Assembly: GCA_023404705.1 (NCBI GenBank)
Contig: JAEYAU010000234.1
Span: 48,215 to 112,214 of the forward strand
Length of the DNA: 64,000 bases
Reading direction: 5' to 3'
DNA from: Pseudomonadota bacterium
GTDB lineage: Bacteria; Pseudomonadota; Alphaproteobacteria; Rhizobiales; Xanthobacteraceae
Shown: one piece after another, positions 35,293 to 45,030 of the stretch
Numbering within the stretch: position 1 is the first letter of the stretch
Layout: the number at the start of each line of letters is the position of its first letter
The notes under the pieces: generated by a model
Told to the model about the DNA's origin: nothing
Seen by the model: only the letters and a program-made list of their open reading frames with translations
The model's database searches: none
Translations under genes and position numbers: made by a program

Positions 35293-36252
35293 TCAGCTCT
35301 CCAGCCCGGTCGGCACCTGCTTCTCTTCGCTCTTCAGCTTCATGCCGGCGCCGATCGCCATCGTTTCGAGCAGCGCCGCGAAATCCTTCGCCAGGTATTC
35401 CTCAGGATTGGCCTTGAGCTGCGCGGCGCCGAAATGGCTCTGCAGCACCTCGCGCGTCATGGCGGTCACGGGCATCGGCACGTCGAGCTCGCGGCCGAGC
35501 TCGAGGCCGAGGTCGAGATCCTTGCGCAGCAGCTCGGGCGTGAAGGTGGTGGTCCAGTCGAGATTGACCAGCGCAGGCGACTTGTAGCGCGTGAACATGG
35601 AGCCCATCACGCTGTTGTTCATGAAGGCCAGGAAGGCGTGACGCGGCACGCCGGCCTTCTCGGCGAGCAGCGTGATCTCGATCAGGTTCTCGATCACGAC
35701 GCCGAGCATCACGTTGTGCGCGATCTTGCAGATGCGCGAGAGCTCGCCGTCGCCCACATAGGCGACGCCGTTCGGCGCGAACACCTCGATCAGCGACTGC
35801 ACCTGGCGGAACGCGGCCTCGGGGCCGGAGGCGACCGCGGAGAGCTTGCCGGCCTTGATCACCTTGGCATTGCCGCTCACCGGGCAGGCGACGAAATTCG
35901 CGCCGTGCTCGCCGAGGGTCTTGCGGATGTCGGCCGAGTCCTCGACCGAAATGGTCGAGCAGTCGACGAAGATCTTCGGCAGCTTGCCGTTGCGGCCCGA
36001 GGTCACGCCGTTGTTGCCGAAGTAAACCTCGGCGAGGTCCTTGCCGGTGGAGACGATGGAGAACACCACGTCGACATCGGCGAGGTCCGCGAGGCTGTCG
36101 ACCACCTTGCCGCCGACTTTGGCGAGCGGCTCGGCCTTCGCGCGCGTGCGGTTCCAGATCGCGACGTCATGACCGGCCTTGAGCAGCCGTTCGGCCATGG
36201 GATAGCCCATGCGCCCCATGCCGATCCAGCCGATCTTCTGCGTGTTTGCCAT
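35293..36252 (-). CDS. NAD(P)-dependent beta-hydroxyacid dehydrogenase-like protein
   Basis: A 319-residue relative of 3-hydroxyisobutyrate dehydrogenase. It has IGWIGMGRMGYPMA (nucleotide loop), CPVSGNAKVIKAG (substrate loop) and the catalytic Lys in LSRICKIAHNV. It is the third such enzyme family member in the window (also at 1158 and 32267), but they are clearly different in sequence. The substrate is unknown. The 280-bp gap to the FMN reductase at 36533 shows no further gene. Confidence 0.9.
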   Translation of the reverse strand: MANTQKIGWIGMGRMGYPMAERLLKAGHDVAIWNRTRAKAEPLAKVGGKVVDSLADLADVDVVFSIVSTGKDLAEVYFGNNGVTSGRNGKLPKIFVDCSTISVEDSADIRKTLGEHGANFVACPVSGNAKVIKAGKLSAVASGPEAAFRQVQSLIEVFAPNGVAYVGDGELSRICKIAHNVMLGVVIENLIEITLLAEKAGVPRHAFLAFMNNSVMGSMFTRYKSPALVNLDWTTTFTPELLRKDLDLGLELGRELDVPMPVTAMTREVLQSHFGAAQLKANPEEYLAKDFAALLETMAIGAGMKLKSEEKQVPTGLES

Positions 36253-36532
36253 TCCGGGTCCTCAAAGGCTCGCCTGGCGGCGAGCATGTTCGTTTCAGGC
36301 CATGAAAGCGGTGATTTCCCGTGTCATGGCGGTCGGCTGGCAGTAGCACGGCGCGATGCGCGGCTTCAATGGCAGCGGCCGTGGATACCGCAATGGGCGC
36401 GCGCCCGCGCGTCTGCGCGCAGGGCCGCAAGAGCCGCTTGCGCGCGCGATGCTCGCGTCGTCGGCGCGGCTCTGCTAGGGAACCCGCGACGTCGCGCCGG
36501 CCTTCCGTCCGGCATCCCTCCTGGAGCATCGA

Positions 36533-37096
36533 ATGGCCAACGTGATCTCGATCTGCGGCAGCCTGCGCAAGGGTTCGTACAACCGCATGGTGATGAACGC
36601 GCTGCCGGGCCTGGCGCCGGCCGGGATGACGATCACGGAAGCGCCGTCCTTCGCGGAGTTCCCGGTCTACAATGCGGACTTCCACAATGCGCAAGGCATT
36701 CCGGCTTCGGTGACGACGCTCGCCGAAGCCGTGCGCGCGGCCGACGGCGTGATCTTCGTGACGCCGGAGTACAACTTCTCGATCCCGGGCGGCCTGAAGA
36801 ACGCGATCGACTGGGTGTCGCGGCTCAAGGACCAGCCCTTCAAGGACAAGCCGGTCGCGATCCAGTCGGCAGCGCCCGGGCCGGTCGGCGGTGCGCGCGT
36901 GCAGTATCACTTGCGCCAGACGCTGGTGTTCCTCGACGCGCTCACCTTCACGCGGCCCGAGATCTTCGTCGCCAACTGCGCCTCGAAGATCGACGACAAG
37001 ACCGGCCAGATCACCGACGAGGCGACGCGCAACTTCATCAAGGCGCAGCTCGAGGCTTTCGCCAAGTTCATCGAGCGGCACGGCCAGAAGAGCTGA
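36533..37096 (+). CDS. NADPH-dependent FMN reductase-like flavoprotein (tandem copy 1)
   Basis: A 187-residue flavodoxin-fold protein. The FMN phosphate loop is ICGSLRKGSYN, and the second flavin contact is TPEYNFSIPGGLKNAIDW. It probably reduces quinones, chromate or flavin with NAD(P)H. GGAG precedes the ATG. It is paralogous to the next gene. Confidence 0.9.
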   Translation: MANVISICGSLRKGSYNRMVMNALPGLAPAGMTITEAPSFAEFPVYNADFHNAQGIPASVTTLAEAVRAADGVIFVTPEYNFSIPGGLKNAIDWVSRLKDQPFKDKPVAIQSAAPGPVGGARVQYHLRQTLVFLDALTFTRPEIFVANCASKIDDKTGQITDEATRNFIKAQLEAFAKFIERHGQKS

Positions 37097-37113
37097 GAGG
37101 GCAGGGGGCGCGC

Positions 37114-37683
37114 ATGGCCGGCGAGACACTGAACGTCACCATGATCTGCGGATCGCTGCGCAAGCGGTCCTACAATGCGGCGCTGGCGCGCAGCCTGCCG
37201 GCGCTTGCGCCGGCCGATCTGAAGATCACGCCGGCGCCGCCGTTCCGCGAGTTTCCGCACTACGACGCCGACCTGCAGAGCGAGAGCGGCTTTCCGCCGC
37301 TCGTGATGGCGCTGGTCGATGCGATCCGCGCGGCGGACGGCGTGATCATCGTCTCGCCGGAGTACAACTGGACCATTCCGGGCGCGCTCAAGAATGCCAT
37401 CGACTGGGTCTCGCGCGTGAAGGACCAGCCCTTCAAGGACAAGCCGGTGGCGCTGCAGTCGTCCTCGACCGCGCTGCTCGGCGGCTCGCGCATGCAGTAT
37501 CACATGCGCCAGGCGCTCGCCTCGATCGACGCGCTGGTCATGATCAAGCCGGAGATCATCGTCACCTTCGCGCCGACGAAGTTCGACGAGCAGACGCTGG
37601 AGCTCACGGATCAGCCGACCCGTGACATCATCCGCCTGCAGCTCGAGACATTCGCGAAGTTCATCCGGCGCGTGCGGGACTGA
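37114..37683 (+). CDS. NADPH-dependent FMN reductase-like flavoprotein (tandem copy 2)
   Basis: A 189-residue paralogue of the gene 17 bp upstream, with ICGSLRKRSYN and SPEYNWTIPGALKNAIDW. The two share the DQPFKDKPVA block. Divergence in the middle (STALLGGSRMQYHMRQ against PGPVGGARVQYHLRQ) suggests an old duplication with possible specialisation. It is in an operon with copy 1, with AGGGGG upstream of the ATG. Confidence 0.9.
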   Translation: MAGETLNVTMICGSLRKRSYNAALARSLPALAPADLKITPAPPFREFPHYDADLQSESGFPPLVMALVDAIRAADGVIIVSPEYNWTIPGALKNAIDWVSRVKDQPFKDKPVALQSSSTALLGGSRMQYHMRQALASIDALVMIKPEIIVTFAPTKFDEQTLELTDQPTRDIIRLQLETFAKFIRRVRD

Positions 37684-37690
37684 CCGCAGC

Positions 37691-38296
37691 TCACCGCGTC
37701 AGTGGCTTGCCGGCGAGCCAGGCGGCGCCGTCGGCGTAGAGCTTCTCGACTTCCGGACCGGCCAGCCCAGGCATGTCGGGCTTCACCTTGTAGCCGATGC
37801 GGGTCTGCAGGTAGGCGAGATGGCGATAGCCTTCGGGGAAACGGGCGAGCAGGTCCTTGTCGAGGGTGAGCGGCGCGGCCGGATCGAGCGGATCGAGGCG
37901 GTCCTTCTCGTAGATTGGCTGGCGCAGCACGAGTCCCCAGCGGCCGGCGCGCTTCTCCCAGAAATCGTAAAAGCGGCCGGTGCAGACCACATCGCACGGC
38001 ACGCCTTCGACCGGCGCGCGCTGCGAGATCGTCATCTTGGTCTGCGTGATGGCGCGGGTGCCTGCGAGCTCCACCGAGACGCCGCCGAGGAAGTGCAGAA
38101 TGCGCACGCCGCGGTCGAAGCCTTCCTGGCTCACCTTGATGAACTCGTCGGCCGTGCCCTGGAACCAGGTCGCCTGCATGCGCCCGTCGTCGTGCCAGAC
38201 GGTGCGGAAGCGCTTCCAGTCGAGCGCATCGCGCCAGATTGCCCAGTTCTCCACGAGGTCGCGCAAGGCGAGGCGGTCGAGAAGGTCTTCGGTCAT
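37691..38296 (-). CDS. SnoaL-like / NTF2-fold protein
   Basis: A 201-residue protein of the nuclear transport factor 2-like superfamily. It starts LLDRLALRDLVENWAIWRDA and has the cone-fold segment FYDFWEKRAGRWGLVLRQ. Members act as isomerases, hydratases or dehydratases, or only as binding proteins. It is divergent from an SDR dehydrogenase, a common metabolic partner. Confidence 0.82.
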   Translation of the reverse strand: MTEDLLDRLALRDLVENWAIWRDALDWKRFRTVWHDDGRMQATWFQGTADEFIKVSQEGFDRGVRILHFLGGVSVELAGTRAITQTKMTISQRAPVEGVPCDVVCTGRFYDFWEKRAGRWGLVLRQPIYEKDRLDPLDPAAPLTLDKDLLARFPEGYRHLAYLQTRIGYKVKPDMPGLAGPEVEKLYADGAAWLAGKPLTR

Positions 38297-38379
38297 GGAA
38301 AGGTCCGTGTTCGGGAATGGCGGCTGTGGCCGCGGTTGGATTGTGTATATCGTCCCGATGCGCCGAAGGGGAGACTCGG

Positions 38380-39144
38380 ATGGGTAAGCTTGAAGGGCGG
38401 GTCGCGATCGTCACGGGCGGCGCCAAGGGTATTGGCCAGCATTACGCGCGGGCGCTCGCGGCGGAAGGCGCCCGCGTAATGATCGGCGACATCGCGGACG
38501 GGTCAGGCCTCGCTGCCGACATCGTGAAAGCGCATGGGCCCGACGCGGCCGCGAGCCACAGTTTCGACGTGAGCGATGAGGCCGCCGTGAAGGGCCTGGT
38601 CGAGGCCACGCTCGACGGCTTCGGCCGCATCGACATCCTGGTCAACAATGCCGCGCTCTACGCGACGCTGCCGCCCGTGAAATGCACCGAGATCGAAGTC
38701 GATCTCTGGGACCGGGTGATGGCCGTGAACGTGCGCGGACCGTTCCTGATGGTGAAGCACGTGGCACCCCACATGCAGGCGCGGCAGAGCGGCAAGATCA
38801 TCAACATCGCGTCCGGCACCGCCTACAAGGGGCTGCCGGACTTTTTGCACTACGTCACGTCGAAGGGCGCCATGGTCGCCTTCACGCGCGCGCTCTCGCG
38901 CGAGCTCGGCGCGCACAAGATCTGCGTCAACACGCTGGCGCCGGGACTGATCCTGAGCGAGACCGGGCTCACCAACACGGCGCATCTCGATCAGGCGCGC
39001 GCCGGCGTGATCGCCAGCCGTGCGATCAAGCGCGATGGCTATCCGGAGGACCTGATCGGCGCGCTGGTCTTCCTCGCCTCGGGCGACAGCGACTTCGTCA
39101 CGGGCCAGACGATCGCGGTGGACGGCGGCTCGATCAATACCTGA
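38380..39144 (+). CDS. Short-chain dehydrogenase/reductase
   Basis: A 254-residue classical SDR. It has TGGAKGIGQHYA (cofactor loop), NNAA, the catalytic Ser in NIASGTAY and YVTSK (Tyr and Lys), ending with FVTGQTIAVDGG. It oxidises or reduces an unknown alcohol or ketone. The ATG at 38380 has AGGGGAG upstream. Confidence 0.92.
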   Translation: MGKLEGRVAIVTGGAKGIGQHYARALAAEGARVMIGDIADGSGLAADIVKAHGPDAAASHSFDVSDEAAVKGLVEATLDGFGRIDILVNNAALYATLPPVKCTEIEVDLWDRVMAVNVRGPFLMVKHVAPHMQARQSGKIINIASGTAYKGLPDFLHYVTSKGAMVAFTRALSRELGAHKICVNTLAPGLILSETGLTNTAHLDQARAGVIASRAIKRDGYPEDLIGALVFLASGDSDFVTGQTIAVDGGSINT

Positions 39145-39272
39145 CCGAGTGCGCGGGGGCGACCGCAATTAACCTTTCGGCTCGAGAACTCTTCTATACC
39201 TTTGGCACAAAGCTGCAATTTCCATTGCGTCAATGGGCGGTTTGCGGAATCATCCCGGCATCGGGGGGTGCT

Positions 39273-39845
39273 ATGCGTAAACTGGCTATTTCGATTCTCG
39301 TGGCCGCGGCCGTCGCGGGCTGCGCTTCGAGGTCATCCGAGATTAGCGCGGCATACGTGTCGCCAATCATGTACCAGAATCACACCTGTGCTCAGCTGGC
39401 GATGGAAGCTCAGGGAGTTTCCGCTAGGGCAGCGCATGTGTCCGGCGTTCAGGACCAGAAGCGTACCAACGATCAGATCGCGACCGGTGTCGCGATCGTC
39501 GTCTTCTGGCCGGCGGCTTTCCTGGTCGGCGGCGATGGACCCACGGCGGCCGAGCTTGCTCAATTGAAGGGCCAGATGGTCGCCATCGAGCAGGCCGCGC
39601 TGCAGAAGAACTGCGGCATTCAGTTCCAGCGCACCGCCACGGCCGGCGAACCTGCCGCCGTCCAGGTTGTCACGGCGCCGGCTGCGGCTCCGCCTCCGCC
39701 TTCCAAGGGAAAGAAAGTGGCCGCCGCGAAGGGCGGCCAAGCGCGCGCGCCGCAAGCAGCTCCGCCTCCTGTCGTCGCCCCGGCGCCGGTGGAGATGGAG
39801 CCGACCCTGAGCGACGCCGACCGGACCATGAATTCGCGAAATTGA
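39273..39845 (+). CDS. Putative lipoprotein with Pro/Ala-rich tail
   Basis: A 190-residue protein. A lipobox (AAAVAGC, Cys17) ends the signal, so it should be lipidated. It has a hydrophobic stretch in its middle (QIATGVAIVVFWPAAFLVGG) and a Lys/Ala/Pro-rich C-terminus that may contact peptidoglycan or LPS. I know of no specific function. It is convergent with the TRAP permease. Confidence 0.75.
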   Translation: MRKLAISILVAAAVAGCASRSSEISAAYVSPIMYQNHTCAQLAMEAQGVSARAAHVSGVQDQKRTNDQIATGVAIVVFWPAAFLVGGDGPTAAELAQLKGQMVAIEQAALQKNCGIQFQRTATAGEPAAVQVVTAPAAAPPPPSKGKKVAAAKGGQARAPQAAPPPVVAPAPVEMEPTLSDADRTMNSRN

Positions 39846-39884
39846 GCCGCGCCGCAGCTACAGGCAGAGACTCAGAAATTCCAA

Positions 39885-41846
39885 TCACGACGGCTCTGCG
39901 GGTTGAGGCGCGAGCGTGTTGCTCATGCGTGCCCGGCCGCGCATGTAGGCAATCGCGAGCGCCACGAGAGAACCCGCAAGGCCGAACCAATCGAGAATCT
40001 CGGCGCCCGGAAATGCGTTGGGCGGGATCAGGATCGCGAGCGACGCCGCGCCCAGGGCGAATCTGAGGGCGAGCCGCAGCGGGCCGAAGCAGAAGCCGAT
40101 GATCGCGGCGGTGCCCACGAAAATGCCGAGCAGGTTGCGCGCGAAGTGCCAGGCGATGAGCCAGGCCGGGCCTTCCATCAGCAGGGCTGGCTCGAGCACG
40201 AACAGGAACGGAATGAAGAACGTGCTCCAGCCGACGACGACGGCGGTCCATCCCGCGGTCCAGCCCGAGACGCGCGCAATGTTGGCGGCCGCATAGGCCG
40301 CGATCGCGACCGGCGGCGTGATCATGGAGAGCATGCCGAAATACATGACGAACATGTGCGCCGCCATGGGCGTCACGCCGAGCTTCACCAGCGAGGGCGC
40401 GAGCAGGCTCGCGGTGAGCACGTAGACACTGACGGTCGGCATGCCCATGCCGAGAATGATGCTGATCACGGCGGTGAGCGCGAGCAGCACGAACAGGTTC
40501 TCGCCGCTCAGCGCGATGAGCTGCAGCGTCAGGCCGAAAGAGATGCCCGACACGTTGAGCGCGCCGACCACCATGCCGGCGGCCGCGCCGATGAGCACGA
40601 TGTCGAGCGCAGCGCGGCCGGTGTCGAGAACGGCGCGCAGCATCTGGCCGATGCTGACGCGATGGCCGCGATAGCCGAACAGGAGGCAGAGCACGATGAG
40701 GATGCCGGTCGCATAGACGGCGGCACGCTCGATCGGGATCTGGAAGACCTCCGGATAGGCGAGGGTGGCGATCAGGAAGATCAGCGGGATCGGAAAGTGC
40801 CAGCCGGACCTGATCACCTCGAGGAACGATGGAGCATCCTCGACCTGCGCGGCGCCGATGCGCTGCTTGGCGGCTTCGAGGTCCACGTGAATGAACAGCG
40901 CCGCATAGTAGAGGATCGCCGGAATGATGGCGGCGATCACCACGGTGCCATAGGAGACCTGCAGGAACTCGGCCATGATGAAAGCGGCGGCGCCCATCAC
41001 GGGCGGCATCAGCTGGCCGCCCGTGGAGCCGACCGACTCGATCGCGGCGGCGCGCACGCGTGAGAAGCCGGAGCGCGCCATCAGCGGAATCGTGACGATG
41101 CCGACCGCCATGACGTTGCTCACGGCGGCGCCCGAGATCATGCCGAACAGCGCCGAACCGACCACCGCGATCTTGGCGGCGCCGCCGCGGAAGCGGCCCA
41201 TGCCCGACATGGCGAGATCCGCGAAATAGGTGGCGCCGCCGGTGCGGCCGAGGACCTGGCCCATGAGCGTGAACGGAATCACGATCAGCACCGCGACCGC
41301 GAGGATCGAGCCGATCATCCCGTTGATATCGAGGCCGAGATAGACCAGGAGGCGTTCGGGCGACACCTGGCGGGTCGCGAAATCGCCGGGCAGATAGGGG
41401 CCGATGAAGACCCAAACGACGAGCACCAGGATGATGGCGACGAGCACACCGCCGGAGGTGCGCCGCGTCGCCTCCAGCACGAGCAGGATCAGGATCGCGC
41501 TGCCGATGATCCCTTCGGTGGGAAGCAGCGCGAGCTCGTAGGTGAGGGGCTCGTAGCGGATCGTGATGTAGAGACAGATCGAGAGCGATGCGATCGCGCC
41601 GACCCAGTCGAGGAGGCGCGGCCTGCTGCGCCCCAGATAGGAGAGCGCGAGGGCCAGCCCGAGGCAGACCGCCAGCAGCTGCTCGGTATAGAACGAGAGG
41701 CCGAAGACGCGGCGCGGCACGTCGATGACCCAACCGACCACGCAGATGATCAGCGTGGCCTGCAGAAGGTCGATCGCGAACGCGGCTGCGCGCGAAGCGG
41801 GGCGTGGCGGCTCCGCGGTCTCGATCGGCGCAGCCGTCTCGCTCAC
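39885..41846 (-). CDS. TRAP transporter fused permease, TAXI type
   Basis: A 653-residue polytopic membrane protein in which the small (DctQ-like) and large (DctM-like) TRAP subunits are fused. It has conserved GSTGGQLMPPVMGAAAFIMA and GMGMPTVSVYVLTA segments. It imports organic anions using an ion gradient together with the TAXI receptor encoded just upstream. Its start ATG overlaps the receptor's stop (ATGA), a sign of translational coupling. Confidence 0.93.
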   Translation of the reverse strand: MSETAAPIETAEPPRPASRAAAFAIDLLQATLIICVVGWVIDVPRRVFGLSFYTEQLLAVCLGLALALSYLGRSRPRLLDWVGAIASLSICLYITIRYEPLTYELALLPTEGIIGSAILILLVLEATRRTSGGVLVAIILVLVVWVFIGPYLPGDFATRQVSPERLLVYLGLDINGMIGSILAVAVLIVIPFTLMGQVLGRTGGATYFADLAMSGMGRFRGGAAKIAVVGSALFGMISGAAVSNVMAVGIVTIPLMARSGFSRVRAAAIESVGSTGGQLMPPVMGAAAFIMAEFLQVSYGTVVIAAIIPAILYYAALFIHVDLEAAKQRIGAAQVEDAPSFLEVIRSGWHFPIPLIFLIATLAYPEVFQIPIERAAVYATGILIVLCLLFGYRGHRVSIGQMLRAVLDTGRAALDIVLIGAAAGMVVGALNVSGISFGLTLQLIALSGENLFVLLALTAVISIILGMGMPTVSVYVLTASLLAPSLVKLGVTPMAAHMFVMYFGMLSMITPPVAIAAYAAANIARVSGWTAGWTAVVVGWSTFFIPFLFVLEPALLMEGPAWLIAWHFARNLLGIFVGTAAIIGFCFGPLRLALRFALGAASLAILIPPNAFPGAEILDWFGLAGSLVALAIAYMRGRARMSNTLAPQPAEPS

Positions 41847-42826
41847 TGGATCGCCTTGGCTTCGATCTTGTGGTCCTGGAAGTATTTGAGCGCGCCGGGG
41901 TGATACGGAATGTCGTAGGTCTTGTAGAGGCCGGCCGCCGAGAACTCGCGCAACGCCGGCTGCACCGCGACCAAGTCCGCCTTGTTCTTCTCCAGGGTCT
42001 CGATGATCTTGTAGACCACGTCGTCCTTCACCTTGGCATTGGTGAAGAGCATGTTGTCCCAGGTGTAGACCGGCATCGGCTTCTCGACGCCGACGAAGAA
42101 GGGGCCGGGCGTCGCCTGGGTGAGATAGCCGAGCGGGAAGATCTTGCGCGCCTCGTCCATGCCGCTTTCGCTGATCTCGAGTGCGCGCATGCCGCCGACC
42201 GTGGCGTCCACCTCGCGCACCTTCGGAGCGCCGAAGGCGAAGAAGAACATGTCGGCTGTGCCCGAGGCGAAGTCGTCGGCACCGCGGATGACGTTCGGCA
42301 CCATCACGGGAGTCGTGTCCTTATCGCCGACGCCGCCGCTGGCCAGCATGGCGCGGGTGAGTACATCGATGGTGCGCATGGCCGAGAAGCCGGCGACGAC
42401 GCGTTTGCCCTTGAGGTCCGCGATGGTGCGCATCGGCGAGTCCTTGCGCACCCAGAAGGCGCCGCGCAGCGCGTGGATCGAGCCGATCAGGCGCAGCTCC
42501 GGCTGACGGCCGGTCTGGGCGCCGCCGTGGGTCGCATTGACGACCTCGAGGATATTGGCAATGCCGAGCTCGGCCTCGCCGCGGCCAACCATGGGAATGA
42601 GCACCGACTCGCCGGCGGTCGGCTGGATCAGCACGTTGAGGTTGGCCTTCTCCTTGAGCACCTTCGCGATCGCCGAGCCGCTCGTATGGTTGAGCGTGCC
42701 GGGTTGCATGGTGGCGAAGCCCATGGTCTGCGCATGCGCGGTGGCGCCGATGAGGGTCAGCCCGAGGCCGGCCCATGCGGCGCGCCGGAGCGCGCGCCAT
42801 GCCTTGTGCGGTGCAACGAAAGACAT
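41843..42826 (-). CDS. TAXI-family TRAP transporter solute receptor
   Basis: A 327-residue periplasmic receptor with a signal peptide ending TAHA before QTM. TAXI hallmarks are GSAIAKVLKEKANLNVLIQPT and MVGRGEAELGIANILE. The ligand is unknown; family members bind amino acids or small dicarboxylates. It is the first gene of the two-gene transporter operon. Confidence 0.92.
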   Translation of the reverse strand: MSFVAPHKAWRALRRAAWAGLGLTLIGATAHAQTMGFATMQPGTLNHTSGSAIAKVLKEKANLNVLIQPTAGESVLIPMVGRGEAELGIANILEVVNATHGGAQTGRQPELRLIGSIHALRGAFWVRKDSPMRTIADLKGKRVVAGFSAMRTIDVLTRAMLASGGVGDKDTTPVMVPNVIRGADDFASGTADMFFFAFGAPKVREVDATVGGMRALEISESGMDEARKIFPLGYLTQATPGPFFVGVEKPMPVYTWDNMLFTNAKVKDDVVYKIIETLEKNKADLVAVQPALREFSAAGLYKTYDIPYHPGALKYFQDHKIEAKAIQ

Positions 42827-43024
42827 CGTTCTCTCCCTGTGGCGAAGCTTGGCGTCGGCTCAGGTGCTTCGCTCGTATCGGCGGAGTCTTGCACAAGGTC
42901 TGAGGGCTGACGAGACTTCATGCGCACGGCGCAAGCCAGCCGGTTGCCCACCCGGTGGGACGCGCGCAAGCCCAGTGCTAGAGTTCGCGCCGCGTTCCTC
43001 CACGACGACCACGGACGGACGGCC

Positions 43025-44476
43025 ATGACGACTCGCAACGCTCTGCTCGTCTCCAGCGGCTTTGCAATGCTGTGCCTTGCCGGCGCATCGGGCGCCTTGG
43101 CGCAAGCACCGAAGGTCGGCGATCCGCCGGAAGCCCGGAACATGCGCCTCGTGGGGCACCACGACCTGCAGGCGCGCAGCGCCTATCAGCCGACGATCCA
43201 TCGCCAGGGCGAGCGCTATATCGCCTATGTCGGCCATCACGGCGGCACGGATGCAATCAAAGAGCCCGTGAACCCGATCACCGGCAAGCCGGAGCACAAC
43301 GGCACGTCGATCCTCGACGTCACCGATCCGGCGAACCCGAAATATCTCACGCATCTGCCGGGCGAGCCCGGTACCTACGAGCAGGGCGGCGCGCAAATGG
43401 CGCGCGTCTGCGACGGCAGGAGCCTGCCGAAAGGCGATCCCAACGCGGTCTATCTCCTGCGCACCTTCGGCAATTCGGCGCACGAGATCTGGAACGTCGC
43501 GGATCCTGCGACGCCGAAGCTGGTGGCGCGGCTCGGCGGGCTGAAGGGCACGCACAAGAACTGGTGGGAGTGCGACACCGGCATCGCCTACCTGGTCTCG
43601 GGCCGCGAGGGCTGGCGCACGCGGCGCATGACCGAGGTCTACGACCTCAGCGATCCGGCGAAGCCGATGAAGATCCGCGACTTCGGCTTGGCGGGCCAGG
43701 AGCCGGGCGCGAGTGGCGACGTGCCGACCGAATTGCACGGGCCGATCTCCACGGGACCGCAGGGCAACCGCGTCTATTTCGGCTATGGCACCAACAAGGG
43801 CGGCATCCTGCAGATCGTCGACCGCAAGAAGCTGCTTGAAGGGCCGAAGGAGCCGACGGCCGCTAACCTGAAGGCGCCGGAAGTCGGGCGGCTCGAGCTC
43901 TCGCCGCTGGTCGGCGCGCACACGACGTTCCCGATGCTGCAGATGCCGGTTGCGGAGTTCGCAGCCGACAAGACCGGAAAGACGCGCGACATCGTGATGA
44001 TCGTGAACGAGTCCCTGGTGAACGAATGCCAGGAGGCGCGGCAGATGGTCTGGTTCGCCGACACCACGGTCGAAGCGAAGCCCATGATGGTGTCCAACTT
44101 CACGGTGGACGAGGCGGGCGGCAAGTTCTGCCAGCGCGGCGGACGCTTCGGCGCGCATTCCTCGAACGAGAGCATGGCGCCGGTCTTCTACAAGAAGCTC
44201 GCCTTCATCACCTTCTTCAATGCGGGCGTGCGCATGCTCGACGTGCGCGATCCGTTCCGGCCGAAGGAGGTCGGCTACTTCGTTCCGGCAATCACGGAAG
44301 CGACCGACAAGCGCTGCGTGAAGGTGGACGGGCAGGATCGCTGCAAGACCGCGATCCAGAGCAACAATGTGGAGACCGACGACCGCGGCTACGTCTATGT
44401 GGTGGATCGCGCCAACACGGGCCTGCACATTCTCGAGGTGACGGGCGAGGCGCGAGCCATCGCGGGGCTCAGGTAA
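43025..44476 (+). CDS. Exported LVIVD-repeat beta-propeller protein
   Basis: A 483-residue protein with a Sec signal peptide (ending GALA before QAP). It has repeats in which a short LDVTDPANPKYL-like strand recurs (TSILDVTDPANP, IWNVADPATPKLV, VYDLSDPAKPMKI, RMLDVRDPFRPKEV), typical of LVIVD propellers. The function is unknown. It is followed 20 bp later by a cupin gene, probably co-transcribed. The minus-strand TAXI gene is divergent. Confidence 0.85.
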   Translation: MTTRNALLVSSGFAMLCLAGASGALAQAPKVGDPPEARNMRLVGHHDLQARSAYQPTIHRQGERYIAYVGHHGGTDAIKEPVNPITGKPEHNGTSILDVTDPANPKYLTHLPGEPGTYEQGGAQMARVCDGRSLPKGDPNAVYLLRTFGNSAHEIWNVADPATPKLVARLGGLKGTHKNWWECDTGIAYLVSGREGWRTRRMTEVYDLSDPAKPMKIRDFGLAGQEPGASGDVPTELHGPISTGPQGNRVYFGYGTNKGGILQIVDRKKLLEGPKEPTAANLKAPEVGRLELSPLVGAHTTFPMLQMPVAEFAADKTGKTRDIVMIVNESLVNECQEARQMVWFADTTVEAKPMMVSNFTVDEAGGKFCQRGGRFGAHSSNESMAPVFYKKLAFITFFNAGVRMLDVRDPFRPKEVGYFVPAITEATDKRCVKVDGQDRCKTAIQSNNVETDDRGYVYVVDRANTGLHILEVTGEARAIAGLR

Positions 44477-44496
44477 CAACGATCAGGGAGGACATC

Positions 44497-45018
44497 ATGG
44501 CGGGAAAGAAGACGAGAAAGCCCGCGCCCGCGAAGGGTGCGGCACGCAAGCCCATGGCGGGTAAGTCCACGCGCAAGGCAGGGGCGGCACGGCGGCCCAA
44601 GACGAGCAAGCTGGTGAAGCCGTCGCCCGGCTGGGCGAAGCAGCGCTTCGCGGTGAGCCATCACCGCGAGCAGGATTTCGACGCGGGCCTGCGCACTTAT
44701 GCGCAGTATCGAGACCTCGGCCTCGCGCGCGCGACCGACGGAATGGTGCAGGCGCATGTGATCCGGTTCGTGCCGCCCTGCCGGCCCGAGGAGGTTTCCA
44801 AGCTGCACTTCCACGACGTCGACTTCCAGATGGTCTATGTGCTGAAGGGCTCGATCACCACCGAGATCGAGGGGCAAGGCGCGATTACGATGCAGGCGGG
44901 CTCCTGCTGGACGCAGCCGCCGCGCGTGCGCCACAAGGTGCTCGACTATTCGGATGATTGCGAGGTGCTGGAGATCATCCTGCCGGCCGAGTTCGACACC
45001 GTGATGCTGGAGAAGTAG
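44497..45018 (+). CDS. Cupin-domain protein with a histone-like basic tail
   Basis: A 173-residue protein. Residues 2-45 are rich in Lys, Arg, Ala and Pro (GKKTRKPAPAKGAARKP and similar), resembling bacterial histone H1-like tails. Residues about 70-170 form a cupin with LHFHDVDFQMVYVLKG and QPPRVRHKVLDYSDDCEVLEI, the usual metal ligands. The tail could bind nucleic acid or acidic polymers. AGGGAGG precedes the ATG. Confidence 0.82.
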   Translation: MAGKKTRKPAPAKGAARKPMAGKSTRKAGAARRPKTSKLVKPSPGWAKQRFAVSHHREQDFDAGLRTYAQYRDLGLARATDGMVQAHVIRFVPPCRPEEVSKLHFHDVDFQMVYVLKGSITTEIEGQGAITMQAGSCWTQPPRVRHKVLDYSDDCEVLEIILPAEFDTVMLEK

Positions 45019-45030
45019 CGGCGCCAGAGC

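Noticed and set aside
35167..37113. Extension of FMN reductase copy 2 to an 838-residue protein
   Set aside because: The upstream part runs antisense through the dehydrogenase and out of frame through copy 1. A good ribosome-binding site and the family N-terminus occur at 37114.
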